From: Prosopocoilus inquinatus
Lineage: Eukaryota > Arthropoda > Insecta > Coleoptera > Lucanidae
Assembly: GCA_036172665.1 (NCBI GenBank)
Contig: JAYKNF010000015.1
Span: forward strand, 2,046,001-2,110,000
Length of the DNA stretch: 64,000 nt
Reading direction: 5' to 3'
Shown: positions 34,470-45,815 of the stretch, one piece after another
Layout of the letters: every line of letters starts with the position of its first letter
Position numbering within the stretch: the first letter of the stretch is position 1
Program-made: the position numbers and the translations under genes
Notes under the pieces: model-generated
Seen by the model: the letters and a program-made list of their open reading frames with translations, nothing else
What the model was told of the DNA's origin: nothing
Database searches by the model: none

Positions 34470-35129
34470 TTAATTCACAATTAGTGCATTTAATTCAGCA
34501 AGACTACTTAGTTTCTTAATACCTGATTTTATTTTAATCATAATTTTACCGCCACTGGACCATGCATTGGTCGGACCCAGTTTCTTTTTCGCAACACCCA
34601 ACACAGCAAATCTCGATTTAGTCAAATCTTCTTGGATGACCGTTTTAGACCCTTTGAGTTTCTTTTTGTTGTAAAATAAATGATTTCTCACTGACCTATT
34701 AACAAATCGAACAATGATTGGTCTGATACCATTTTCTTTCCCCGGTAGCCGATGGCAGATGTCAATCATTGACGGAGTAAATTCTATTGAAACTGATAGA
34801 CCCAGGTCGCATATTTTCTTGGGCAAGTCCTCATTCGGCTCCTCTGGAACCCCATAAATTCGCAAATTATTGCGTCTTGAGTATTGATCCATGTCGGCAA
34901 TAGTTTCAGTCATTTCAGAAACTTTAGACTCGAGTGCAATCACCTTCTCTTCGTAGGCCTTGATCGTAGAGTTGATAACGGATTTTACTTCTTTAACAAG
35001 CATTTCGCCGAGTTTTTTGAATGCCTCTGAGGCAAGCACCTTTTCCACTACACCTTTAATCAGATCATCACTTTCATCATTAGAACTTTTTGCACTACGT
35101 AGAGCAGGCTTCATTTTAATAATATACAA
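34470..35129 (-). CDS. LINE ORF1, coiled-coil and RRM-like nucleic-acid-binding protein
   Basis: 219 codons; the likely start is the Met in MKPALRS near 35114 rather than the first listed codon. Residues 25-90 form a coiled coil (LASEAFKKLGEML...EEKVIALESKVSEM). The signature QYSRRNNLRIYGVPE follows, as in L1-type ORF1 proteins (Transposase_22), then an RRM-like part and a C-terminal domain with FVNRSVRNHLFYNKKKLKG. The family coats element RNA and acts as a chaperone. No breaks are seen. It lies 315 bp upstream of ORF2. Confidence 0.85.
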   Translation of the reverse strand: MYIIKMKPALRSAKSSNDESDDLIKGVVEKVLASEAFKKLGEMLVKEVKSVINSTIKAYEEKVIALESKVSEMTETIADMDQYSRRNNLRIYGVPEEPNEDLPKKICDLGLSVSIEFTPSMIDICHRLPGKENGIRPIIVRFVNRSVRNHLFYNKKKLKGSKTVIQEDLTKSRFAVLGVAKKKLGPTNAWSSGGKIMIKIKSGIKKLSSLAELNALIVN

Positions 35130-35204
35130 TTAAATGCTGTAGACTGTAATGGCAGTGCAACGTACACGTCTATTCGCGACTAAGGAACATCACAGAATAT
35201 AATA

Positions 35205-35490
35205 TGCCATCTAAACCTATGTTGTCCGCTGACAAAGTTCACGATTTTTATTGCTGGGAATCCATTGCTCACTTCACACCGGTTATTTTCTTATGTCAGC
35301 ATCTATTAAAAATATCTTGAAAACATTAATTAATTTGTACACTTTACAAAAATGTTTTTACTATGTTGATAAAAAATACCACGTTTGAAAAATTATATTC
35401 CGAATTCATTTTTTACTTTTAGTTTTACACAAAATTCAATTTTATATTGTTTAGTTAGCATTCCACAAGTAGGGTCATCGTCTCAGGTTT
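35205..35490. other. No recognisable feature
   Basis: AT-rich flank of the LINE. Confidence 0.4.
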
Positions 35491-35499
35491 AATCGAAAA

Positions 35500-35590
35500 C
35501 TTTTGCAAGTGGTAACCTTCGAATGACCGCTTCCATCGTCGTAGAGGTCAAATGAAGGTAACCTGATGCCGCCACACTATTATACTACTC
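35500..35590 (-). repeat. Dispersed repeat, copy 2
   Basis: Reverse complement of 24195-24285 with a few changes. Confidence 0.7.
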
Positions 35591-37540
35591 AAGATAACTT
35601 GCGTAAGCACGACAAATTGCTATTACAGTAACAATAAAATAAAAGAGAAATATAAATCTAGGCACAAGATTTATTAACGTGCAGCTAAATACAAAAAGTA
35701 ATAATAAGAAATTAAAAAATGGTTCAAAAGCATTTACTTAACAGAAAAAGTCTTAAAAATAACAATTCAAAATATATTAAGATTAACCTTGTATGTTACT
35801 TTTAGACATGAAGATTAACTTTCTGGTGTGGTTCTTGTGTTAGTGACCAATGCTCAAGAGATGATAGCACTGTGCAATGCATCTACAATAATTAACTTAA
35901 ATATTGACAGTTCTAATATAACAAGTACACGGACCTCCTAGTTTCTCAAGTGTAATAGGTTGTTGTTGATTTGGTGGCCATCAGAAACAATTTTTCAATG
36001 TTGGGGGCTCCTACATAAAATTTTCACTTTTAATTTTCTTTCATTGCATATGTAAACTACTATTCTTATCTGGTAAATATAATACAGGTAATGTATGATA
36101 TTTTAAACTCATTTCCTTTCCATGCAAAGATAATTAATTATACTGAATCAAGTGTTTTATAACAGTAGGTAATCGTTACTAAAGTATTGTTACCAGTTAT
36201 AAAATAATGTCCACCTGCGAAATATTTTATCAACCATACACAATCCACTAATTCAATAATCTTGAAAGATGAATGAAAGTAAAAGTTAACCAAAGATGAT
36301 AAAACGACAAAAACGGCGAAAAGACGAACGTGATTGCTGGCTATGGTATTCACATGATATTTTCTACCAATTCTACCAACCTGAAGTGTACAATCTCGAG
36401 TCTTGGGTCTGCCAATATCAAAAATTCACGAGTTCGGCTGCCATCTGTATTTGTCTGACTGAAGTAAAACTTAGTACCAGCTTGTCATATAAAAGATCTA
36501 CCACCCTGTTTCACTGTAATTAAATAAACTCGCTCGGCCTGGTGCACGTGTGATGCGTCTCAATCAACTAAGCTATAAATAGAAAAAAGCGATACAGCGG
36601 CGTACCTCCACTAAGGATTCCGCTAATACAGGAAGTCTCGAGACTAGATGAAATTTAAACGGTAACAGGTGGTAACAATTATCTTCTAAGATAAGCTCGT
36701 TTCATTTCGTGGATATTATGTTTGATAAAAACGATACTCATATGCATGCATAAACGTTTATTTGGCCAAAATTTAAAACAATAAATATCATAACCATCTT
36801 CTCTCTCAATTGCTGTAATTGTTGAGAGCAATCGTTTTAACTGAGCATGACGGTACATTTTCAATGTGTTTATGATATACAGATAGTACTAAAACTGTCG
36901 TAGCGACGAGTCGATTTTGTATGGAATTGGCTAAATTATGTACCTCTTCATAATTTTATCTAGTCCATAAACTAATTAGAAATAATTGTATCGACAATGC
37001 TTCCTAAGGATATTACAAAGTACAAGAAAGAAAGTTAGGCAAATCATGTCACTGAAACGTGTATCGAAATAAAAGTCGATTCAATGGTCGGGATCGTTAT
37101 TGTTTTACATAAAATCCCGAACAGATCCCATAGAACCACGCCCGTTCGGGATTTCAATTTTTTGGGACTATCCCGCGTTCGGAACTCTAACCACATCCTA
37201 TATTTTAAGCTTATTCTAACGCAATGTAATAAATAAATAAATTAATGCGTAAAGTATATGATAGATTAAATAATAATTTATATACATATAAATATACAAC
37301 GAATAGAATTTGATTCCTGCAGATAGGTTGACGGCAGATTTGTTCTGCCTCTGCCTCTCCTGTTTGTATTTCCTTTCCTTGTATTAAATTATTTAATAAG
37401 TAAACCTTTACAATTTTTAAATGCGAGGGAACACCAAAAAGTTGTTCCCTTGCGTTCAAAAAGTGAATTTAACTTCAAATTTTGATGTGGGTAATAGCAC
37501 AACTTTTTGTAAGTTAACGTCTTGATAATTGTCTTGCTTG
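35591..37540. other. No supportable gene
   Basis: AT-rich. Contains a hairpin AAATCCCGAAC / GTTCGGGATTT at about 37112-37154. Short frames have no family resemblance. Confidence 0.4.
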
Positions 37541-37545
37541 GGTTT

Positions 37546-37754
37546 TGTTGCAGAGTTTGATGAGGAAAAGCCAAAGACACTTTTATCTAACGTTTTATAT
37601 AAAAAACTTAATTGACAGTTACAGACACAAGTTACGTACTTTTTTTGATTAACATCTGCAATATGTTCATTATACAATTATTACATAAACAACTAGATTT
37701 TCACAGAAGCACCATTGAAGATACGGGTCGCTCTAAATTACAAACGCTCCAACA
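37546..37754 (-). repeat. Copia 3' LTR, 209 bp
   Basis: On the minus strand starts TGTTGGAGCG and ends CTCTGCAACA, next to GGTTT on the plus strand. The first 83 bases match 46868-46950 and the next 40 match 41840-41879, apart from a few substitutions. Confidence 0.9.
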
Positions 37755-37770
37755 CTCCCCCTCGGATCTT
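37755..37770 (-). other. Copia polypurine tract
   Basis: Minus strand AAGATCCGAGGGGGAG, directly before the LTR start. Confidence 0.85.
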
Positions 37771-37869
37771 ATTGAGATGTGCAAATGCCAGCCATTCTCA
37801 AACATTTCAAATGTTTTGTCTTTGGAAACCATATCAAATGTGGAAACAATTTTGACTTTGACTTTGACT

Positions 37870-40800
37870 TTCTATTCCCTCAGTATATCGCGAATGTAAT
37901 GGTATCTAATGTCGATGTGTTTGTTTCTCTGATGAAATGTAGGATTTTCTGCCAACTTGGTAGATCCCAGATTATCACCGAAAATAATGATCTTCCCCAA
38001 GTTTGAAAATCCCAGTTCGTCCAGGAAACGTTGCAGATACAGAGCTTCTTTCATATCTTCTGCGAGCGCCACATATTCCGCTTCACAAGTTGAGAGAGCT
38101 ACTGTCCTTTAATTCCTGGAATCCCAGCACATCCACTTATCATGATAATAAATCCAGAAAATGATCGTCGATCTATGTTGGAATTACCCCAATCTGAATC
38201 TACGTATCCTTTCAGATACTCAAAATCTGCACGATATGTCAAGCCAACATTTCTGGTTCCTTTCAGGTATCTTAGAACTCTTTTCACAGCCTTCCAATGT
38301 ACCTCCCTATAATAGGACTTAAATTGTCCAAGATAACTGGCTGCGAAAGCAATGTCAGGTCTGTCGACGTTTCGAGGCAAGTGATACAACCCACAAGTTC
38401 TCTATACGGCAAATCCTTCTCTTCTTCGGATTGTACTCCATTTTCTCGCTCCAATTTCATTCCTGTATCTTAAGGAGTGCTAACAGTGTTGCATTCCTCC
38501 ATCTTGAAACGTCTTAGAACTTCGTCGATGTAACTAGTTTGTTGCATTGTAATCCCGTCTTCTTCTCGGTTAAACTGGATTCCAAGGCAGACGTCTCTAA
38601 GATTTCTAATTTTAAAGTGTTGAGAGATGTTATCGATGATATTGTTAATTTTGCTCTGTTCCTTGGACGCAATGAGTACATCATCTACATAAACAGCAAT
38701 CAACATAATATTTTCCCCCTTGCTAACATTTTACAAGCAAGGATCAGCAGATGAAGGTACAGCTCCGCATTCTTTAAAAACTTGATCGAATCTGTGAAAC
38801 CAGCTTCTTCCAGCTTGACGTAGGCCATAAAGCGCTCTTTTTAAGAAATAAATTTATTTCCAGTATTTAAATTCCGTAACATCGCGGTGGTTTTTCTTTT
38901 AGTAGTTTCATCTTTATTGTTTCGGATAATTATGTCCAACAGTTCAGCTAAATCCTTTGGTGTTTCTATATAAACATCTTCTTCAAGAAAACTATTCAGG
39001 TAAGTGACATCTAACTGCTGAATTTTCATTCTATAACGTGCAGCTAAGCTCACCACTAAACGAATCGAGCTAAGTCGTGCTACTGGAACAAAAGTTTCAT
39101 TAAAGTGCACACCAGGCTTCTGGCTGAAGCCCCGAGCCACTAAACGCGCTTTGCGTCGCTGAATGCTTACGTCTGGGTTGAATCTTTTGGACGATCGACC
39201 AAATTCCACGTGTCATTGGAAATTATGGATTTAGTTTCGTCACCCATAGCCATATTCCATTCGCATCTGGATTCGATAATGCTTCTTTCATTGGTATTTC
39301 AGATAAAAACGTCTCTTCCTTCATCAAATTTGCTTCTTCTTCTTTATACCGAACGTTGTACTCTTTTCTGTGTCTTCCTCTTTGTCCTGTTCGAATGATT
39401 TTGGATCTACCACGACCTCTATGCGAACTTAGATTTCTCGCTCCTTCATTCTGCTCATTAATGGTATCTCTTCGTGGTAACTCTTCGATGTTATCTTCCA
39501 GTTCTGTATTTTCGCTTTCACTTTCATCGACTAATACTTCAGGTTCCCGAATAGGTTTGTCGTTGAACTGATAAGTAAGTTCTCGATCTACGTAGTCGTG
39601 TTTCGATCTGCTTTTCTTCAACTTTGACAAACTTTACATCTCTTGAAGTTATTATTTTCTTCTCGTCCGGCAACCAAATTCTGTAGCCTTTCGACGAGTC
39701 AGAATAACCAACGAAGATCCCAGGAATGCCATGCGAATCGAACTTTCCTGCATTTGTACTATTTTTCAGCACAAATACGGGACTACCGAACTCCCTTAAG
39801 TGTGACACATCAGGAATCTTTCCAGTAAGAACTTTAAAAGGAGTCTTCCCGTGCAGTGTCTTCAATGGCGATCTGTTGCGAATATAATTCTCTGTATTGA
39901 TAGCTTCGGCCCAAAATTGTGTTGGCAATTCTGCTTGAAGTAATAAACACCTTGCCATTTCCACCAAAGTTCGGTTGCGCCTTTCAGCTATCTCATTTTG
40001 TTGTGGATTGTTGGAAACTGTAAGTATTCGAATAATTCCACGCTCCTCTAAAAATTGATTCACGGATGTGTTCACATATTCTGTCCCATTATCGACTGAA
40101 TGCATTTTTCTTTCCAGTTTGATTTTCCATCAAATTGACAAAGTCTTTGATTGTTTGACATACATCGCTTTTACTTTTCAAAAAACGAATCTCGCTTCTT
40201 CTGGAGCAGTCATCAACAAATTGAATGAAATATTTAGTGCCCCCGAGTGATCACTCGCATAGGTCCACATAAGTCCGTATGCACCAGGGTCATTATGTCC
40301 GAAATTCGTTCAGATTTCATAGGAAACGGATTCCTAACTATCTTTCCTTCGAGACGTATACTGCAGTTTTTGACTTTACTAGGGGCTTCTAATTTCACCC
40401 CTTAAACTCGACCTTGACATACGGCTGGCTCAAGATCCCTGGAGTTTAAATGACCAAACTTTCTATGTACTTCCTCGTTAAGCGTCGATGTAGTAATTTT
40501 TATGCTCGGAGTTTGAAAAAAGAACATAACATTAAGGGCCGTTTTCATAATCAGACTTGGAATTTAAACTTACTTTAACCTAAAAAAATAATTTGTTTCC
40601 CTATACTTAAAGTGACTTTAAATTAAAGCTTCCTTAAAGTCTGATTATGAAAATGACCATAAATCCATGATCGGTAATCCTGCCGACCGACAATAAATTT
40701 GTTCGAAGATCTGGAACTAACTGCGTATTTTCGAGAGATATCCGTGTCATCGTATCATTAACGCTTGTATTTAAGAAAGCTGTACCTTCTCCCACAATGT

Positions 40801-40930
40801 CGATTGTGTCTTCGTTTGCGAGTTTCAGCTTTTCTTGTTAAGAGCTTAAAACATCACTGAAATTTTGCACTTTCCGACAAAAATGTGATGTAGCACCGCT
40901 ATCCAACCACCAATTGTTTAAACTTTTATT
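37870..40930 (-). pseudogene. Copia pol: protease, integrase, RT, RNase H
   Basis: Minus strand, in order: protease WWLDSGATSHF (about 40900-40930); integrase with HTDLCGPM (about 40280), NGTEYVN and the NEIAERRNRT Glu segment (40105-39900), and an Arg/Ser-rich linker (39630-39223); RT with RRKARLVARGFSQ, IQQLDVTYLNSFL (about 39010) and catalytic VYVDDVL (about 38690); RNase H with VDRPDIAFAASYLG, DSDWGNS and the final KHIDIRYHYIRD (about 37900). Catalytic signatures remain, but the text passes through at least six frames or stops and a small MITE at 40536-40659. Dead copy. Confidence 0.88.
40536..40659. mobile_element. 124-bp MITE in Copia integrase
   Basis: GGGCCGTTTTCATAATCAGACTT at the left and its near reverse complement AAGTCTGATTATGAAAATGACC at the right, with TAA on each side. 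It interrupts the Copia reading text between protease and integrase core. Confidence 0.75.
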
Positions 40931-40979
40931 CTCTCCAGTCAAAAATGCTTCAGAACTGAACAAACTAAAGTCCTCTTCT

Positions 40980-41712
40980 GCGATGTTTGCTGACTCGTTT
41001 CTTGTTCTTGCATTCTGATGACTTGTATTCCAGCTCGTGGCATCTGTAGCACTTCAACATGAACGTTCCGCCCTTATTTGATTGCGTAGTATTTTTTCGG
41101 TATACAACGCATTCGACGTAGAACTTCGCATGATATTTCGACGAACATCACTTTCTTCGATAATTTTGACACGAAGTATCTCTGGTGTTGGTAGTTGGTC
41201 GTGTGACTCTATCGCACATCTGAAGTTATCGAATTCACTTAAAAGACTAGACAACAGCATAATCGCGAGCAAATCAGCGTCTATTTCTACACCAATTTCG
41301 TGTCTACTACGTCAAAAAATTGTTTGACATGTTCACGGACGTCATTCCCGTGTTGCATTTTGTGTGTAGTCAATTGCTTCAACAAACCTGTCTTTCTCGC
41401 AGGTCCCTTCGACTGATGTCTATCTTCCAGCTTTGACCAAACTGCTTGAGCTGTCGTACACCCTTTTACTTGTTTCAATTCGCCTGAAATGAAGGACAAA
41501 ATGATGACCGAACGTGCCTTTGCGTCATTCCTTTCCCACTCACGCGCCCCCTTTACCGGTTCCTCGTCACCTTCAACGATCTCGGGTTTCACGCTCTTCG
41601 CGTACTGCCGCAAGTCATTTTTAACAAGCAAAGCTTCCATGAACAGCTTTCATGTATTTTCATGTATCGTAGTGGTCCTTGTTTAAAGTTTCAAATCTTG
41701 TCGTTTGAGCCA
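40980..41712 (-). pseudogene. Copia gag
   Basis: Begins at ATG 41712 (MAQTTRFETLNKDHYDT), the usual Copia gag start, and hits a stop after 16 codons. The main part (41640-41287) has the UBN2/Copia-gag core (AKARSVIILSFISGEL, AQAVWSKLEDRH). A shifted part (41272-41054) continues with LLSSLLSEFDNF. A CCHC-like knuckle (CYRCHE...SSEC) lies at about 40990-41050. An imperfect repeat of ACATGAAA near 41655 marks one break. Confidence 0.82.
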
Positions 41713-41770
41713 TTTTTCCTCTCAATTCTTTTTCTGACTTAACAGCAAACAAAGAATATACTGAAATCTT

Positions 41771-41784
41771 CTGAGCCCATAACC
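41771..41784 (-). other. Copia primer-binding site
   Basis: Minus strand GGTTATGGGCTCAG, closely matching the initiator-tRNA-derived site known from Drosophila copia. Confidence 0.75.
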
Positions 41785-41800
41785 TGTTTTTCACCTGTTT

Positions 41801-41839
41801 TCACTGCAATCAAGAACGATTTGCACAAAAATTTTCTAA
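41801..41839 (+). repeat. Fragment of the hammerhead element replacing the end of the Copia 5' LTR
   Basis: TCACTGCAATCAAGAACGAT and the following 19 bases match the segment just downstream of the hammerhead in the 12501 and 58842 elements. It lies exactly between the remaining Copia LTR (ending at GTAC 41840) and the primer site. About 85 bases of LTR are missing. Confidence 0.75.
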
Positions 41840-41879
41840 GTACTTTTTTTTATTAACATCTGCAATATGCTCATTATAC
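41840..41879 (-). repeat. Copia 5' LTR, inner part
   Basis: Continues the LTR sequence after Gypsy-2; includes target copy ATAC at 41876-41879. Confidence 0.85.
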
Positions 41880-42193
41880 TGTGGCGCGCCACTCCGCACT
41901 ATGTCACACTGAAGGCGTCAAGAAGTCGGTTCATTATTGTGCGTCAACAGCCGCCGCGTTGTCTATACCGAACAAACTCGACTTTTCCAGCACGGAACAA
42001 ACGAGAAGGCAGCGTAGAATATAAAATCGGCGGGGGTGGACTCAGGAGTTAGTCGAGTTCTAATTAGCGATCGTTGAAGTTAGATTTAGTGTATAAAATA
42101 AATTGTTAGATTAGATTATTAAATTACGGTTAAGTTTGTTATCGAGTGTTCTATTCACTTAAATTAATTAATTTAAACTCTAGAAACGTAACA
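41880..42193 (+). repeat. Gypsy-2 5' LTR, 314 bp
   Basis: TGTGGCGCGCC...ACGTAACA, nearly identical to 46548-46867. TATAAAATCGG at about 42020 is a possible TATA box. A 60-codon frame inside is not a gene. Confidence 0.92.
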
Positions 42194-42194
42194 G

Positions 42195-42210
42195 TGGTGT
42201 CGGTGTGCGG
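42195..42210 (+). other. Gypsy-2 primer-binding site
   Basis: TGGTGTCGGTGTGCGG, one base after the LTR, the TGGTGTC type seen in other Gypsy elements. Confidence 0.7.
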
Positions 42211-42291
42211 GTTTGTGCAAATAAATAAACAATTTAAAGTAAATTAAATTTAATCAGATTATTAAATAAGTATAGTATCGAAAAAAAAATA

Positions 42292-42951
42292 ATGGCTACG
42301 AGAAAAGTGTTGTTGAAAGACTTAAAAGTGGCCGAATTAAACACCGAATTGGAAGAACGAGAGTTAGAAACCTGTGGTTTGAAAGGCGCACTTCAACAGC
42401 GTCTCCGATGCGATTTATTGACAGCTGGTGAAGATCCAGAGACGTTCCTTTCCGAAATTTTGTGTGGTCCCGTCGATTTTAATAAAATCTTGAAGGATGA
42501 ACTTAGACAACAATCTGTAAACTTCAAAGACAAGTTGCAAACTAAATTAATGGAACAATCCAGAAATTTAGAGGAGAAGCTTCTAGAACAATCTAGAAAT
42601 TTCAATGACGAACTTCGAGAACAATCTGGAAACTTCAAAGATGAGTTGCAAACTAAATTGATGGAACAATCCAGAAATTTGGATGAGAAGTTTCAAGAAC
42701 AGTCTGGAAATTTAGAGAAGAAGCTTCTAGAACAATATGGAAGTTTCAAGGACGAGCTTCGAGAACAATCCAGAAATTTAGAGGAGAAGCTTCTAGAACA
42801 ATCTGGAAATTTCGACAAATTACAAAGAAAATTGTTGGAACAATCTAGAGACTTAGACGAGAAATTTCGAGAGCAAGCCAGAAATTTCGACGAGAAATTT
42901 CTAGAACAAACAAAAGGACTCGAAGATCAACTAGTGGTAAAAATATCGTAA
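42292..42951 (+). pseudogene. Gypsy-2 gag N-terminus: SAP domain and 11-residue coiled-coil repeats
   Basis: Starts ATGGCTACGAGAAAAG. Residues 8-45 form a SAP motif (LKVAELNTELEERELETCGLKGALQQRL), a small DNA-binding helix pair common in insect Gypsy gags. Residues 65-215 are about thirteen repeats of an 11-residue unit of the form LLEQSRNLEEK, expected to make a long coiled coil. Stop TAA at 42949. The same frame then continues into text normally found after the protease. Capsid, zinc knuckle and protease are therefore missing by internal deletion. Confidence 0.8.
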
Positions 42952-42975
42952 GAAACAAGGAACCTGCAAGAAAAT

Positions 42976-45815
42976 GTGAAAGAAATAATATTCCAGCAGG
43001 ATAACAAAATCAAAAACGGTGTTTTTCAAGATGGGCAATTCATTATGGTTGAACCTAATACTGATGATCAGAAGATTGGAAGAGGAGTCCTTGTTGGGAA
43101 AATGTTGTTGACGGCGAAGAAGGAAGTACCTGTCCGCCTGATGAACGTCAATTGTTTCTCCGTCAATATCAAGAAAGGAACCATCTTGGGAAGCTGCACC
43201 ATAGTGTCCTCCATCTCCCGCCAACTTGAAACAAACGTACCAGAAGCGAAAGTCCCAATGAAGTTATGGGAAATGGTTATGTCAACAGCCCAGGAATAGA
43301 CTCCTGACCAGAAGACAAAAGCAAAGAATCTGATCGGCCGCTATCAAGATGTGTTTGAGGTAGAAAATGGATCCAAGGGAAGAACTGATGTCGTGAAACA
43401 CAAAATAGAGACTGGAGAAGAAAGACCTATCCGTCAAGCTCCAAGGCGATTACCGTTGGCGAAGCGTGAGGAAGCGGAACGCATTATTCGCGAGATGGAA
43501 AAGGATAATGTAATAGAACCATCAAGCAGTCCGTGGGCGTTACCAGTAGTGCTTGTGAAGAAGAAGGATGGGTCCACCAGGTTCTGTGTAGACTACCGGT
43601 TACTCAATAATGTCACCAAGAAGGACAGCTATCCCCTGCCACGGATTGATGATACCCTGGACACCCTGGCCGGCTCAAAGATCTTCTCAACTTTGGACTT
43701 AAAGAGTGGATATTGGCAAGTGGAGCGGCGCCTGAAGATCGAGAAAAGACGGCGTTTTCCATTGGTATGGGTCTGTGGCAATTCACAGTGATGCCATTCG
43801 GGTTATGTAATGCCCCAGCGACATTCGAGAGGTTAATGGAGACGGTTCTGAAAGGTCTGTCCTGGACAACGTGCATGGTGTACTTTGACGACATAATTGT
43901 CGTGGGAAAGACGTTCGACGACCACTTGAGGAACCTGGAAGGAGTGTTCCAGCGGCTTCGCGGGGCTGGACTAAAGCTTAGCCTCACGAAGTGTCACCTG
44001 TTTCAGAAGGAAGTGAATTACCTGGGGCACATTGTTAATGGAAATGGAATCGTCGTGGATCCTGTGAAGATTCAGGTGGTGAAAGACTGGCCAACTCCCA
44101 GAAATAAACACCAAATAAGGATTTTCCTTGGCCTGTGCACTTACTATCGGCGCTACGTTCCTGGATTTGCAGACATTGCTAAGCCGTTGACAAAACTCAC
44201 TGAAGAAGGTCGTCCATTTGAATGTGACCAACAGTGTCAAATTGGCTTTGAGCGACTAAAGCAGTACTTGATTAGTGCTCCCATGCTGAGTTATCCTCTC
44301 CCGGAAGGCAAATTCGTCGTGGACACAGATGCTAGCATCGTTGGGATCGGTGGCGTACTCTCCCAGATACAAGAGGGGCAAGAAAAGGTGATCGGCTACT
44401 TCAGTAAAGTCCTATCAAAGCCGGAACGAAACTATTGCGTCACAAGAAGGGAATTTCTAGCCGTCGTAAAAACGATAGAACATTTCTACAAGTAATTGTA
44501 TGGTAGACGCTTCCTCCTGAGGACCAACCATGCCGCTCTAAAATGGCAAGGGCAAGTTGCACTATGGATCGAACGACTTCAGGAGTACGGTTTTGAAATT
44601 CAGCATCGGGTAGAAACCAACCATCGAAATGCCGATGCTTTGTCGAGAAGACCCTGTGCCGAAGACTGTAAGCACTGTAGTCGTTTGGACGAGAAAGTAG
44701 CCACGACTGCGAGGACAGCCATTGCTAACGACAAATGGCAAGGCGAAGAACTGCGAAGAGACCAGGAGAACGACCCGGATTTGAAATTAGTGCTAGAGTG
44801 GAAAAGCAGGGACGCGAGGCCTACCTGGGAAGAGGTAGCACCATGTGCACCGTCCGTAAAATAATACTGGGCGCAGTGGAACTCCATAGTGTTGGATCGT
44901 GGTCTTCTGAGACGAAGCATAGAGAATCAGGAAGGCATGGAACAGAAGACACAGTTACTAATCCCCAAGAATAGGGTGCCAGAAGTTCAGAGGGAACTTC
45001 ACGATGGAACTTCGGGAGGGCATCTGGGAGTTAAGAAGACTATGGAGAAGGTGCGCGAAAGATTTTACTAGGTGAACTGCAAGGAAGACGTGAAGGATTG
45101 GTGCAGAAAGTGTGCAGTCTGCGCAGCCAGTAACGGTCCCCACAGGCGAGGCAAGGCTCCCATGAGACAGTACAACGTTGGAAGTCCTTTTGAGAGAGTT
45201 GCCATCGATGTGGCCGGCCCGTTTCCAGAAACGAATGGTGGAAACAAGTACATCGTCGTGGTAATGGACTACTTTAGCAAGTGGGTTGAAGCTTACGCTC
45301 TACCTAACCAAGAGGCAGTCACTGCACTCCACCCACAGTCAGACGGAATGGTGGAAAGGTTCAACAGAACCATCAACCGACATTTGTCCAAGGTCGTTTC
45401 CGATCATCAGAGGGACTGGGACACGTACATCCCCCTGTTTCTAATGGCATACCGCTCATCCGTTCACGAGACAACATGGGAGATTCCAGCGAAAGTGGTA
45501 TTCGTGCGAGAGCCGAGACTTCCCTGCGACCTGAAGTTTGGTGTGAAGCCTGGCGAAGTCTCTGCCGACGAAGATTATGTGAGCAAATTACGCTGGAAAA
45601 TGGACGACATCCACAACCAAGTGTGTCACAATATACAGACGGCCAGCGATCGGATGAAGGAGCACGCTCAACACGGGGGATACCAACCTGGAGCACTGGT
45701 CTGGCTTTATAACCCCAGAAGACGTCGAGGCCTGTCCCCTAAACTGCAGACCTCTTGGGAAGGTCCTTACAAAGTGTTGAAACGAATCAACGACGTCATT
45801 TACCGCATCAAGTAG
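42976..45815 (+). pseudogene. Gypsy-2 pol: RT, RNase H, integrase with internal deletion
   Basis: 42976-43299 is the segment between protease and RT (KEVPVRLMNV, IKKGTILGSC). RT fingers follow ([19 protein letters not shown], about 43555-43610). The frame shifts near 43725; the palm with PFGLCNAPATF and catalytic VYFDDII (about 43880-43900) comes next. RNase H contains DTDASIVGIGGVL (44320-44360), a TAA at 44493, and a small deletion near 44545. The integrase HHCC finger (about 45000-45130) contains a TAG at 45069. The core keeps the first Asp (AIDVAGPF) and the Glu (MVERFNR). About 45322 the text jumps from LPNQEAVT to LHPQSDG, which removes the second catalytic Asp. From 43713 onward everything is one frame interrupted only by stops. 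Confidence 0.9.

Larger units (their letters stand above)
30989..35204 (-). mobile_element. CR1/L2-like LINE, nearly complete
   Basis: Minus-strand order: 5' leader (35196-35130), ORF1, ORF2 (endonuclease and RT), about 360 bp of 3' region, and an (ATT)n tail at 30997-31014. ATATAATA at 30989-30996 and 35197-35204 is a candidate 8-bp target duplication. Lack of RNase H, the CR1/L2-like RT text and the short-repeat tail place it in the CR1/L2/Jockey group. The exact clade is not assigned. Only one frame break is visible, so it is young. Confidence 0.85.

Noticed and set aside
24195..35590. Single 11-kb transposon bounded by inverted repeats
   Set aside because: No terminal duplication seen and no shared genes inside; more likely two dispersed repeats.
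42393..42638. Minus-strand frame opposite the Gypsy-2 coiled coil
   Set aside because: Mirror of the 33-bp repeats, not a gene.
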